Shown one piece after another: positions 35,347 to 47,800 of a stretch of 64,000 bases of DNA. The notes below the pieces were generated by a model, which was not told where the DNA came from, searched no databases, and saw only the letters and a program-made list of their open reading frames with translations. The position numbers and the translations under genes are program-made. Each line of letters starts with the position of its first letter. Position 1 is the first letter of the stretch. Source of the DNA: Casuarina equisetifolia (taxonomy: Eukaryota > Streptophyta > Magnoliopsida > Fagales > Casuarinaceae); the NCBI GenBank assembly GCA_028551475.1, contig CM052361.1, forward strand, positions 9,245,501 through 9,309,500. The letters are read 5' to 3'.

Positions 35347-36211
35347 AACCGGTCAGACTTAAATCCAATTGTAAATAGACTTAAAAACTACTTAAAAAAG
35401 AAGCACCTGTTCAAAAAAGAAAACAGAAACCGGTCTAGCTCAGTTTGTTAAGCTCTCACCAACTATATTAAATCTTACTTTAGAAATCACCATGTATGAA
35501 ATAAAGACACTTCACATTTCATTCAAAATTTAGATAGAAACGAGCTTTTTAACATTGTATTAAATGTCATGTTTTAAATGAGATAACTATTCACTTAAAT
35601 TAAATCTCCATAGGAAGTGTTTCCTACCTTTCAAAACAAGAGAGAAAAGGAAAGAAGGTAAGTTTTCTAATTGAAATTCTAACCATTTTATTAAGTCCTT
35701 TGAGTCATTACAATCTAAGTGCATACAACTTTGAGACTAGAATTTATTCTCATTAAGTTGTTAGTAATTGAAAATACATGGGATTGATGTCTTGGTAAAG
35801 GGTTAAATTTGCGCACCAATATAATTATTTCAACGGTGAAATATAATTCAAAGTGATCTTATATATATATATATATATATTTTAAGAAGAAGGTCAAATT
35901 GTCCATAAGATCTCTTTAAATATTCCAACTATGTTTTAGTAAAGTTATTATCATTAATTAGCAGAATTTTTTAAGTTTACAAAAGAATAAAATATGCACT
36001 CATAAGTATTGAACTCACAATTAAATAACAATGAATTTTTTTGTTTGATTTTTTTTTTCAGTCAAATTGAAAGCTTAGTTTTTCAATGGTGCATACATAA
36101 ATTTGACTAAGATGTATCAATATAATATATATATATATATTACTCACACACCTATTCATACACCTTTGGGGTGCTAAACTTAAGACAAAAAGATCCTAAA
36201 TAACACTAACT
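35347..36211. other. Intergenic, no gene recognised
   Basis: AT-rich sequence with (TA)n runs near 35862-35880 and 36125-36140. A stretch at 35432-35460 (tctagctcagtttgttaagc) resembles a tRNA A-box, but no B-box follows, so no tRNA is called. Confidence 0.45.
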
Positions 36212-37573
36212 CAACACTTAATTAAGTGCTTGCCAATGTATCAATGTACTATAACTATATAAGGGCAAACAAAGAACACAAATAGATGGTTGGAAAGAAT
36301 ATGTATGGAGTAAAAGGGTAAACACCTATAAAATAAGATTTCTAGTTACCAAAAGGTTGGAAGCCATGATTTCACAATATGTAAGGAGAGTTTTGATTTC
36401 CTTGCCATGGTACTTTTTTATTCAAAAGTTGTGAAAGCAACTTGTGTCGTGAAAGTAATAAATGTGCTTATCACCATTTTAGGAAGTAAATTTCTCAACT
36501 GACTTCATTTGTCAATCAAGCACACCAACCTGACCCATTAGTAGGTTTTGTTTGGTACTCCATCCTTAGGAAGGACAATTTGTCAAAAAGGTTAAAATAC
36601 CGACCTCATTTAGATTGCTTGCTTTTCACGTGCTACTAAGATCCTATCTGATACTCCTACTCATGATGATGTATGGCATTTCTCTTTACTATGCATGTGA
36701 GTTCACGACTCAAGTCACAACTTTAAAAACAAACTAATGGAAAGAGATTGTGGATGTGAGGGACAAAAGTCATTTAGGTAATAAAATATTAGTAAGTTGT
36801 ATTGTTCAATTATTAAAAAAAAATTTCGTGAAATGTTAGGAGTTATCTATTACTAAATGAAATATAAAATTGTTTAGTTATAAAATTCTCATTTTGGCTC
36901 AACAAATTAAGTGATTGCTAATGTATCAGTGTACTATAACTATACATAGGAAAAACAAAGAATACAAATAGATGGTTGGGAAGAATATACATGGAAGAAA
37001 AGGGTAGACACCTGTAAAATAAGATTTCTAGTTACCAAAAGGTTGGAAGCCATGATTTCACAATATGTTAGAGTTTTGATGTCCTTGTCATGGTAATTTT
37101 TAATTCAATAGTTGTGAAAGCAACTTGTGTGGTGAAAGTAATAAACATGCTTATCACCATTTTAGGAAGTAAATTTCTTGACCGACTTCATTTGTCAATC
37201 AAGCACACCAACCTGACCCATTAGTAGGCTTTGTTTGGTACTCCCTCCTTAGGAAGGACAATTTGTCAAAAAGGTTAAAATACCAACCTCATTTAGATTG
37301 CTTGCTTTTCATGTGCTACTAAGATCCTATCTGATACTCCTACTCATGATGATGTATGGCATTTCTATTTACCATGCATGTGAGTTCACGACTCAAGTCA
37401 CAACTTTTAAAAACAAACAAATGGAAAGAGATTGTGGATGTGAGGGACAAAAGTCATTTAGGTAATAAAATATTAGTAAGCTGTATTGTTCAATTATTAA
37501 ATTTTTTTTTGGATAAAATATCAAGTATTATATATCATTAGATGAAATACAAAATTATTCAGTTACAATATTC
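36212..37573. repeat. Tandem direct duplication, about 685 bp x 2
   Basis: The block containing gtactataactatata, aaggttggaagccatgattt, cacaccaacctgacccatta, gatcctatctgatactccta and ggtaataaaatattagtaag occurs at about 36212-36896 and again at about 36897-37573. The order is the same and there are scattered substitutions and small indels. No conserved protein frame is present. Each copy ends with the tattatatatcatta-gaaatacaaaattatt type sequence also seen near 30970. Confidence 0.9.
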
Positions 37574-37869
37574 TCATGTAGATTTAAATTATTAGATTCC
37601 TTGAATGATAGGAGTTTGAAAATTCATATGGAGAAGAAATTTTGTATAAAATGTGTGGTGGTGAAAGTAGAAGATTTGAAGATAAGTGATGGTGAATCTT
37701 CGCTCTCAAAAGAGTACCATGAGTCCATGGAAGAGAAAAGTGAAGTGGAAGGTTGGAATGAAGGGAAGAGTAGCAATTTTTTAAGGAAACCCTCAAATTT
37801 GAGGATACAATTACTCAAAGAGCATGGATTGAGGCCACGAAGAAGAATTTGAAATTTTGATGAAATATC

Positions 37870-39130
37870 AAGTTGTAGGTAACTTTGGCTTATGATCAAA
37901 CAGTCACTAAGTTGAAGCGGGTATATAAATCAAAGCAACGACCTACTGAATGTCCTCGGATCTATAAGGCTAGGTTCATAGGGATTGAATACTCCCAAAT
38001 GCTTGGGATGAAAGTTATGAAGGAGGAAGGTGAGTTGGCGAGAAGGGATGCCTTGAGGGTGATCTTCGCGCTGGCAGCTTAGAGTGGATGGGAAATACAT
38101 CACTTAGATGTGAGAGCTGAATATTTTTGTGGAAACGTAGAAGAAGACGTATTTCTAGTGCAGCCTGGGCATTCGTTGATCCCCAAAGCAAAAAACAAAG
38201 CTATGCGGCTTGCAAGGGAATTTATGGCATAAAAATTGCTCCAAGTGCTTGGAGTTCGCCGAGCCTACGCGCTTCTGCTTCAGAAAGGATTTTATAAAAT
38301 TTTGTGTGATGGATAACTATTTGTCAAAACTGAAATGAATCAGACCTTAATCATTTTACTGCATTTGGATGACATAATTGTTGTTGGAGAGGGTAATGAA
38401 TTTCTAAATGAATTTAAAGAAGAAATGGTCTATGTGTTTCAAGTAAAAGATTTAGGGTTAGTATCACAATTTCTGGGTTTCGTAATAGTTCAAGGAGGAG
38501 GAGGAATTTTCATTTCACAAAAAAATTAATGAGATCCTTGATTAGAGAATATGGGATGATGGGCTGTAGAACTGCTGTAACTCCTCTAGGAACTGACTAG
38601 ACAATTAAGCAAAAAGATGTTAGTGGAGCCACAAATCCTAGTAAGTTCAAAAAATTGGCAGAGGTTGCTCCACATCTCGGTTACCAGACTTGATATCTTC
38701 GGTTCCTGTAAGTATGTTATCTCGGCTCAGGAAAGGAAAAAAGAGTTTTAAGGTATTTCGAAGGAACTAAAGAGTACCGTTTGTTTTACTCTAATGCTGA
38801 AAGATCTAATCTTGCTGGATATTCGATTAGCAACTGGGGAAGAGATTTAGAGGTTTAGAAAAGCAGCTCACGGTAATGCTTTTTTCCTAGGGTCAGGAGC
38901 TGTATCTTGGAAATCAAAAGAATAAGAAGGAAATGCATTTTCCTTTATCCGTGCTGAATATACCGTTGCCGCAACTGTAGCTAAACAACCATTGTGTTGA
39001 GTAAATTAATGGAAGAACTCGGAGAAGCTCAATAAAGTCATACCGCCGTTTTACTGTTCTAACAGAGAAGTAATCTTTTCATCAAGAAAAGATGATCCGC
39101 AGAAGGCCCAAGTCTACTGCTGTGAAGAGC
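37870..39130 (+). mobile_element. Ty1/copia reverse transcriptase and RNase H remnant
   Basis: The order matches copia RVT_2: IYKARFIGIEYSQ, then ALRVIFALAA, GWEIHHLDVRAEYF, NVEEDVFLVQPG, LLHLDDIIVVGEG (usual catalytic YVDD changed to HLDD), DLGLVSQFLGFVI and GIFISQK. RNase H fragments follow: EYRLFYSNAERSNLAGYS and AEYTVAATVAKQ (the AEAEYxA block). Stops and frameshifts interrupt it throughout, so it is inactive. Confidence 0.88.
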
Positions 39131-40842
39131 ACATTTAGCTGTCAAGATGCAAATGACAACACTCACCCAATGAATGCCTGACATGAGTTGGTGGGCTCGA
39201 ACTATCTCTAATAACATGTTGAAAAGTGACTAAATCCTTATCAAAACCAGGTAACAATAGTAGATGGTACCACCTTAACATATATGCCGCCCAGGTCCCG
39301 CTCTTGCATTTGATGTGGGACTTCAACAAGAACGAAGGACAAATGTTACGACCTTCGGACATGGATCGCATCACCGGCCTATGTAAAGGCTGATCGTTAA
39401 GTAAGAGTGGGTTAAAACGTGGTTTCTTCCCAATCTTGTCGGTTGGAAAAGACACAAGCGGGATAAGGAGGAAGGCTGGTTTACTAACATAAAAATACAA
39501 AAGTACAAAGGGACAAATGATTTTCTGCCCTTACTCATTTCTCACTCCCTCTTTTTATAGGCAAAACCCCCACCGCCCAGACTTAATAGACTGGTCCGGC
39601 GTGCTCTAGCTACTGGAGCTATTACACTACAAAATGCCGCCTACTATCCTTCCCTCATTATTATCCGTTATCCTTACCGATGAGAAACTACTCCGCCCCA
39701 TAAGCAAAACTTGTGCAGAGCTATCGTGCGCCAGAGTATCTATTTTCCTTGAGCAATTTACGAAGCACAAGGCGTGGCTAATTCTGCCATGCTATCCCGA
39801 TTTCCTTTATCCTGGATGCGGAGCATTGTTTGGTCCTCTAAGAGGTTATTGGTGACAGATGTTACGCCCACTAGCTTAGGCATTTTTGCCCACTCTTTAA
39901 TTTCCATGACAGGTGTTGTGATCTCTTGCCTTTGCTGCTCCATTTGTCTTACATGACCCATGTCAACCTGTTCTCCTTCTTCTGGTTGTTCCTTTGTGCC
40001 GACTTGGCTGTTGTTCTTCATGGCCGCACATAACAACAAAGGTTGGAGCAACCCTCAACCACGTCAAGGAGTGTTATTGTGATGTGAACTTTTGTCTTCT
40101 TCTTCTTCTTCTTTTGTTTTAAAATAAATTCACACACCATCGGGCGAACCTGAAAATGTAAGATTTATAGCGTAATATGGTTGAGGAATCACGTATGTGT
40201 GGTTGTGATGTTGAAATGTCAACTTCTAAATAGACGGTTAGGATTATGTTAGCTTCTTAATTTGTAATATGCTTAATTATATTGTACCTTTATGCTGTGC
40301 TGGGATTAGGGGCTACGACTTCATAGCCCTGCCCTGTTTCGAGCCTTGTATCTTTAAGAGGCTGAAGGACTGCTTGGCCTCATTTTGCAGGTCATGATGA
40401 TGGTTCCAGAGTGGCGATGCTGCTTTTGGACGCTCTTTGCATTGCAATTTTGTACCTCTGAAGTTAAATACTTCACAAGTTTGTGTTTAAGTGTATTTTT
40501 AGGGCTTTCGAAGTATCGTTCTCTGTTTCAGTTTCTGGTTGTTTTTTTAGAACTCCCGTTTTGTGCTTTGTGATTTGTATGAACTTGAAGTTAATCTGTG
40601 ATGTTAATGTTTTGGAGCGAATCTCATAGCATAGAATCATGAAACCTATTTTTATTCCTTCATTGTCCCATGATCCAACGTCAGCGAGGGTTTGTTGTTT
40701 GTTTGATTTCCAACACTTACACAGTTCCCCAAGAAAATTTTGCGTTTCCAGAAGATTCATATAATATCCTACTATTTTTATGGTACTATGAGACTAGTCG
40801 GTGCTTCTCATCGTTCTTTTTCTTTCTTCTTTATTGCTTTAC
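39131..40842. other. Intergenic, probably retroelement-derived
   Basis: Somewhat GC-richer than its surroundings, with open frames of 121 codons (39135-39500, minus) and 97 codons (39758-40051, minus). The second is Gln/Glu-rich and could be an LTR-element gag leader, but no family motif is visible. Nothing else was recognised. Confidence 0.35.
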
Positions 40843-40905
40843 AAATTGAGTAATCAGATGGCTTTGGAGGGTGCAGTGGAGTTCTTGAGCAAAGCCGTGA
40901 AACCA
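40843..40905 (+). pseudogene. 63-bp relic of PDC exon 3
   Basis: The frame reads KLSNQMALEGAVEF then LSKAVKP, matching the start of exon 3 in both PDC genes ([25 protein letters not shown] in the first, split here by a four-residue deletion). The relic is on the opposite strand to the two intact PDCs. The match ends abruptly at aaaccaag, where unrelated sequence begins. No other PDC exon was found nearby. Confidence 0.85.
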
Positions 40906-41525
40906 AGATTTTCATCTTTCTTCTTTATTGATAGAGAGAACTCTATAGTATGATTGTGTGATGATCCTTACATACACTACAATTCTCTATTTATGCGCAA
41001 GAAAAATTAAAAGTCAAAGAATCATGAAAAAGTAAAAAACTATTCATTTTCAACACGTGAAAAGTTTGTCATGTGTCAGATTTCTTCTCGACTCCTCCGG
41101 AGGATGCCTGGATACACTATTCTTGACCTTTTTCATTTGGTTTTTCTTGTATGAATCCTTGCCCACCTTTCTTTCTTATCTTTTCGTGAAGTCGTAATGT
41201 TGACTCTTACGAAAGAATTTATATCCAAAGAAAAATGATCTCAAGTAACTCCCATCAATGTGGATGGTGCAAAACACATGACCGTATAAATAATGATTGG
41301 TGTTTAGGACACCTGGATATCCGCTCGAATCTCGTACGTTCTTGGGACCGAGGTAGGAATTTTTGTCCCGGTGTTTCTTGGATTCCACACTTAGGTTTGC
41401 CGCCTGATGTCTTACACCAAACCAAATTTGACACAGCTTAACAATGATTGACTTCAATGCGGACGTCGACAGTCTTCTTTCCGAATTGTTCTGCTTTCGT
41501 ATTGGCTCGGGCACCGCTCACAATG

Positions 41526-41612
41526 CAATGGTTAAAATCGAAATCTTGGATTGGAGAAATAAAATCGAACATAAATTTCGTAACTAGAAAGTATTTATTA
41601 ACGCAGAAATAC
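41526..41612 (+). repeat. Short dispersed segment, inverted match to 21071-21154
   Basis: See the partner entry at 21071. The match covers roughly 85 bases with scattered substitutions, and it reads MVKIEILDWRNKI in one frame. Confidence 0.6.
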
Positions 41613-43079
41613 ATTGGAAAGACTAACTTTTTGTTAGAAGGCTCTGCCACGTCAGCCTCCAAGTCATCCCTAGCTGACCCGGATCCACGACTCGACCCGC
41701 AGTCGCGTTTGTGCGCGATCATGCGAAGCCGCAACTGCCGCCGTCGTCACCGGTTTCCTTTTCCGTTCGAATCTGTAAATTTGTAAAGATCATGATTCGG
41801 TTTTTATGGTGTAAATCATTCCTAATTTAACTCTTGTAAAACGATTATATATGTCTGTGATTAAATCAATGAAAAATTATCGGAGAATTTTTACACAAGA
41901 TCAATCTAGGTTTCTTGAGCTTTTCTGACCGATCCTCTCTACCTTCAATTTCTATCACTTTTCATGAGCATAAACAATTACGAATATCAAAAGTAGGAAC
42001 CATGAGAGTACTAAATCTGAATATGAATATGAGTTTTGATATGATTTTTTAGAAATTATTTTCTTTTTTAAATATAAATAATGTTATATATAAATCTAAC
42101 AATATAAGTGTTAAAATTTGGTGTCATCTCATGTTATGAGTATATTGACATGTGTTTTTCATACGTGGATGTATTTTGTTTCTTATTAACACGTTTTGAC
42201 AGAATAAGTAAGCCCATTATGGTGTCTTTACAATAAACATAGGACAATAATGAAGATTGTTTATCTTTTATCCCATTGTATTAACAAGTGTACAATGACT
42301 CCTTAAATCTGGCTAGATAAGGTTAATGAAGCTTTCTTATGATAAAAAAAAATTATAATTTGACCCTATTCATTCTTATTTTGAGTTAGCATACTTGAAT
42401 GTACTTGAGTTTTGGATTTTTTTTTTCTCGTCTTAGTGCCTAGTATTTATCGAATAACGTATGCTTATTCTTTTTTGGTGATTTTGAAAGAATACTCAAT
42501 AAATTTTAGAGTTTTGATAGTTATTTTATTCATTAAAAAGATGTCTTATTCAACAAGATTAAATTTTTTTTAGCATTAAACCTTAATAATTGTGTAATTC
42601 TAGAGATTTATAAAAGAAATTAGTGAGGTATAGAAACCTTAGGTTACTTGCCAAAAAAAAAGAGCAAGATGAGTTATTTGAGAAAAAAAAAAAGGCTTGT
42701 TATCTAAAGAACAAAGAAGTGATTTATTTAATCCATAATCCTGATCTTGTGATTTCATGTTACAAAGTTTAAATTTAAAAAAATATATTTTTAACTCTTG
42801 AGTTAACTTTTTGGGTTTAACCTTTTAATATTATGTCAAAATTTAGATTAAATTTACTTCACCCCTTGCACGCTTAAGCCCAATGTTTCTTGGTGAGTGA
42901 GGGTAAGTGAAACAAAAGTCTCACATTACAAGTATAATTTCTTATGGTAAAGTTTAAATAAAAAAAATTTTCTCTTCAACTCTTAAGTTAACTTTTAAGC
43001 ATTTTAACACCTAAATGATGCAAATGAATGAAACTAATGAAATAGAACAAACACCTAATACATAGGATATCAAGTAAGA

Positions 43080-43900
43080 ATTTATATATCATGAAAAGCA
43101 TGCTATAACCAAATCAATGAGTATGTAGAATATCATTATCAAATCCATAACACAGTGGAGGAAGCTAAACAAGCTTTTAGTAGATATGTGCAAATTACAT
43201 TATCTAGAGGTAAATCCAAAAAGGATAGTTCTAAAAATTTTAAATAAAGTTTTTCAAAAATTAAAACTTCTACAATTATGGAATACTTAAGGAGAATGTA
43301 TGAAAATCTCAATGAAATCTCAAAACTTATATAACCAATCAAAGAGCATGATTGAGACAACACGTAAGTAGTCTAGTTAATAGAATCTTTGACCAAACAA
43401 CTAAAGTATTAAAAGTAAGAAAATCTTATGTAGACATGGTCAAAACAAATCTTGCTCAAAGAACCACTGGATATGAACAATAAATGATTTTCTCATTATT
43501 GATAACATTTTTGAAAACCCAAGAAAAGATTCCAAGCTTAAAAATAAAAATAAAAACTTTAATCAACTTCAATAAACTTCTTTTAGAAAGTCCTCAAAAT
43601 ATTAACCTTAAACTGGAATCTCCAAACTCATGGTTAGAATCAACCATGAAACAATACATGAAAGATATTGAATGTGAAATTACTAACCAAACAATTTTTC
43701 AAGGATTATCAAAATATTTATTAATGGACTTCCCTACTTTGACCAAGATTATAGTATATTCTCTAGTCACAAATCTTTTATTGGAAAAATATTGCACCTT
43801 CTGGATAAAGAGTCCAAGAAAAATTATTCTAGCCTTGCCAACTTTGAGAGTTAAAAACTACCCAAGAAGAAGAATTTGAGAGTTCTTGTCTTAACAACTC
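43080..43900 (+). other. Decayed coding-like sequence, family not recognised
   Basis: Consecutive short frames have protein-like, Lys/Glu/Asn-rich composition: EYHYQIHNTVEEAKQAF, then IMEYLRRMYENLNEISKLI, then a 131-codon open frame (43484-43879). Stops and frame changes separate them. The look is that of an old mobile or viral-type polyprotein, but I see no diagnostic motif such as a zinc knuckle or RT signature and assign no family. Confidence 0.3.
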
Positions 43901-44816
43901 AATAGATGAATTTAAAAGGATAAAAAAAGAAAAAATACAGATTATAGGTAAAGAGTTTTCTTATTCTATCCAACAAGGCCAATAAGATTAGAGATTTAGA
44001 GGGCAAACTCTTTATAGTCATAAATAAGATAAGATAATTTGTTACTTCTTTGAAAATTCATTATTCTCAACCAATAGAACAGGTCTTTGAAGTAAAAGCA
44101 TTGCTTCAGAAAATGACGACATAACATATCTTAATTTGCCAATTTTGGCTCTTTTAATTGAAGACATAACAACAATACGACAATTGTAATACATTCAAAG
44201 TACACAAGACCCCAAGTAGTTAACAGAATACAATCGTAAGAACCCCTAATAGTTAAAAGAATACGATCGATAACTCAACAAACCAATACACGAATATTAA
44301 TGCACCTTCACGAAGCATGGTAAGTCCAAACCATAAGAAAGTGACAATTGTCAATAAAGATTCCTTTTGTACAAATTATTGTTCATGAAATACATATAGA
44401 ACAATAAAAGAAATACGAACATAGGGTTGCACTAAGCAAAGAAGCCATTTTTTTAAAAGCCTTGTAAACTTTGATCTACTTTTAGTTTCGAATGTAAGTT
44501 TGTAAGTCGTCTTAAAGAGGCAAAAATAAAATAAAAAATGATTTCTACAAAAAGGCGTGTGGAACTGAAATCATCTGTAGCAGAAATCTCAGCAAGGATC
44601 CAATTTTCATATCCGCAGAAAAAATGTCTTGAAACTTCGCTCCTCTCAATTCAAAAATGATGATAAGATATGCCAAGTGCTTCGAAATCAAAATCTGTCC
44701 TTACTTTACTCCAAAACATTTGCATCATTGCTGTACTCGGGTTAATCGTGCTATCATCCTCTGCTATGTACATGAAATCAGAAACCCATCAGTCCAAGTT
44801 TCTTTGTGATTGGCTC

Positions 44817-47800
44817 TCACTTGACAACTGGCTTTTGTCTTGTCTCCTTAAAGTGTACATCCCCGTTAAGAACGGAGCTGATAAAGGTCTCTGCTTCCTC
44901 CGTCGTCATTTCACCAGCAAAAGCTGCAAACTTCCTCTTCCGAGGTTTGTAGGCCACCAAGAGTTTATCGGCCGACTTGAATCCAGCTTTGTCGAATGCA
45001 TTTAGGAATGCTGGCTGCTTGGTGGCGTCTAAGAGAGTGTAGGAGATAGAATCCCTTGCGCCGAAGGCTGATTTCTGCCTTCTTGATAGTGATTTCTGTG
45101 AAACCTGAAAGCACAATATTACCCAATATAAAGTATCATTTTGTGTATTCCATCATATTGGTAAAGCTATTATTGTAGAGTAGGAAAATTCTCCTTAAGA
45201 TTCTTAAAACACATAAAGTCCCAAATATGAAATAAATTACTGTTTTCGTAAATATATGGAGGGTTTCGTCTACATCACATAAAATCCTAGGTGTTCATTT
45301 GCATTTGTCGTATGTGTGTTTATTGCACGATTTATATCTCCCAACAAAATCCTATGTGCACTTTTCTTTAACTCTGATATTAGAAAATTGTTAATACGAT
45401 TTCTACTACCCCACCCACCCAAAAGTATCCATCCCCATGCAAGGAAAAATTTTACTCACCACAGATAGGATCGACTCCAGTTTCTCCTTTGCTCGGGAAG
45501 ATCTGAAAACACCGATGAGACAAACAGGAGTTGATTCTCCACAAAGAGTATCAAAGTTAGATCCTGTCAGCAGGGGAATCTGTTTCTCCTCTGTATTAGT
45601 TTGAGCCTTCCTGGCTCCTGCCTTCTTGCTCTTTTTCTCAAAAGCATCAAGTAGCATACTAAGATCATGAACTGCAGACTCCAGATCTTTGACAGATATC
45701 CCTGTTTTCAAGACATGTTTCTCTCCATTTGATAGCCAACCAACTATGGCCGGAAGTGCATCAACTCCCAACCTTCTCACGGTTGGATTATTTACATCAT
45801 GTACCTACGCAAAGAATTAAAAATGAATTACTGCATCTTCTCTTGTTGGGTCAAACAGCCTAAACATCCTTTTCAATTCAATTTGAGTATTACACAAGTA
45901 ATTGAAGCCATTGTTCTTTCAAGTATATAATCCCATTATTCCTTCCAATTGGTCATGATACTGTAAGCCTTCATGACATACCTTTGCATGATAGAAAATG
46001 ATGCGTTTGCGATACAGCCCACTGAGAGCTCGCCAGATAACAGGAGTATCCTTTTTGGTTGAAAGAAGCATGACCCCAGGTAATTTTTCAGTGGTCGAAG
46101 CGAGAAATTCAAGATAATTGAGGTCAACTTGCTTTGAAAACCTTGGCAGGTGTTCTTGGCAAAATGATTTCAAGTTCTTCACATCTAGATCACCATTGTA
46201 CTCTACTATGGAGCCCGTCTCACTTGTTACATATGAATACACAAACAACCTGGGTTCTCTGCGGGGATATATGCTAAGCTCCTTACAGAATGACGAAGCT
46301 GTTTCACAATTTATGCTTCCAACCTGTCAGAGGTAAAAGAGAATAAACATACATAATGACAAAAGAAAATTCAAAGGGGACAGAATATATCATCGACGAC
46401 AATTTCAAAAATAAAAAAATGAAGGAAAGAAAAATAAAACAGAAGAGTACCTTCAATAATCCCTGCAGTGAACTGGCAACCTCCTCTATAATTGATTCAA
46501 CATGCCGGTTGCCCTTCGATGTAGGAGAGTAAGAGAACAAAAGCCAAGTAATTCCCTGGTCAACTATTTCTTTGTCAAACACTTTTGAATTTATGGTCCT
46601 GATCGTCTTTGGGGAGCTCCTAGAGGAAGACTGGGACCCAGTTGAACCACTAAAACCACTAAAACCACCAAAACCACCAAACTGACTCCCACCTCCGGAA
46701 GCACCACCAAAAATGTTGGAAAAAATATCACCCATTCCAAAACCAAATGATTCTGAACCACGAGAACCACCAAAGGAGAATGAGAATGACTTGGAACTTC
46801 CCTGCCCACCCATACTCTGCCATTCACCAGGTCTGAAAGTAAACCTCTCGTTTCCCTTTCCACCAGTAAAGTGAGTATATCCATCACTGTCACCAGCATG
46901 GCCAGTATTGAATCCTGGGCTCCCCTTCTCATCCCCATGCATATCATAATTTTTTCTCTTTTCTTCATCAGACAAAATGTCGTATGCTGATGCAGTACAA
47001 GAAGATGGAAGTCAATATCCTTCCAAGAGAAAGAATGGCTAATGAGAAGTACCCAAAGCACACACTCTTCAGCAAATAATCTAATGAGCAGGAGTAATGG
47101 AAGGAATGTATAACAGGAACCATATCTACTTTACATTGTAGCCAATTAATGTGTGACCTTGATGGGAAAAGACAAATAAAACTACCATTGCAATGAAAGT
47201 AAGAGCCTTATCCCAGAATTCTCACATTCTATATCTTACAAGCAATATATTAAGATATCAAAATGGATTTGAAAATTATGTTAAAAAAATAAAAAATTAC
47301 CATACCATTATTAATTTCAGCGAACTTCTCTTGTGCCCCCTTCTTTTTGTTCTTGTCCGGGTGATATTGAAGAGAGAGCCTAGAAGGAATATTAGTACTG
47401 CCATAAGTAGAAACAAACTGGAATATATACATCTGTATGTAAAAAGTAAAAGCTATGTATGTCAAACTGATCGTTCCCTACATGTATGTGTATACTATTG
47501 TAGAGTATACACACAAATAAAGGGATAATAAGCATTTAACTCAAATCAGAGGCATCCATGGGCACTAAGGATGCGATTCTCAGTGGATTGTTTGAAACCA
47601 AACTATAAATCACAGGGTTTTAAAGCTAATACACATTCTTCACAAAACTCAAAGCCAATTTTAGGCGGGATCTGTGCTGCTTCTACACCAAATAAAGTGA
47701 CAATAACACAATTACCCTCATTAAGACATTTCTGGCCACAGACGATGCAAGCCTTAGTGGACTGTTGAAACCAAAGTATAAATTTCAGAATTCCAAAGTT

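Larger units (their letters stand above)
40906..44816. other. Intergenic, no gene recognised
   Basis: The part after the PDC relic resembles LTR-like AT-rich DNA. A GC-richer island at 41640-41770 has short open frames on both strands and no family resemblance. From 41800 to 43050 it is AT-rich and featureless. 43080-43900 is described separately. Confidence 0.4.

Noticed and set aside
35432-35460. tRNA-like A-box (tctagctcagtttgttaagc)
   Set aside because: No B-box or cloverleaf follows, so there is neither a tRNA nor a clear SINE head.
46591-47061. 156-codon frame overlapping ERDJ3A exon 4
   Set aside because: It is the alternative frame of the Gly/Phe/Ser-rich exon on the same strand and crosses the intron boundary.
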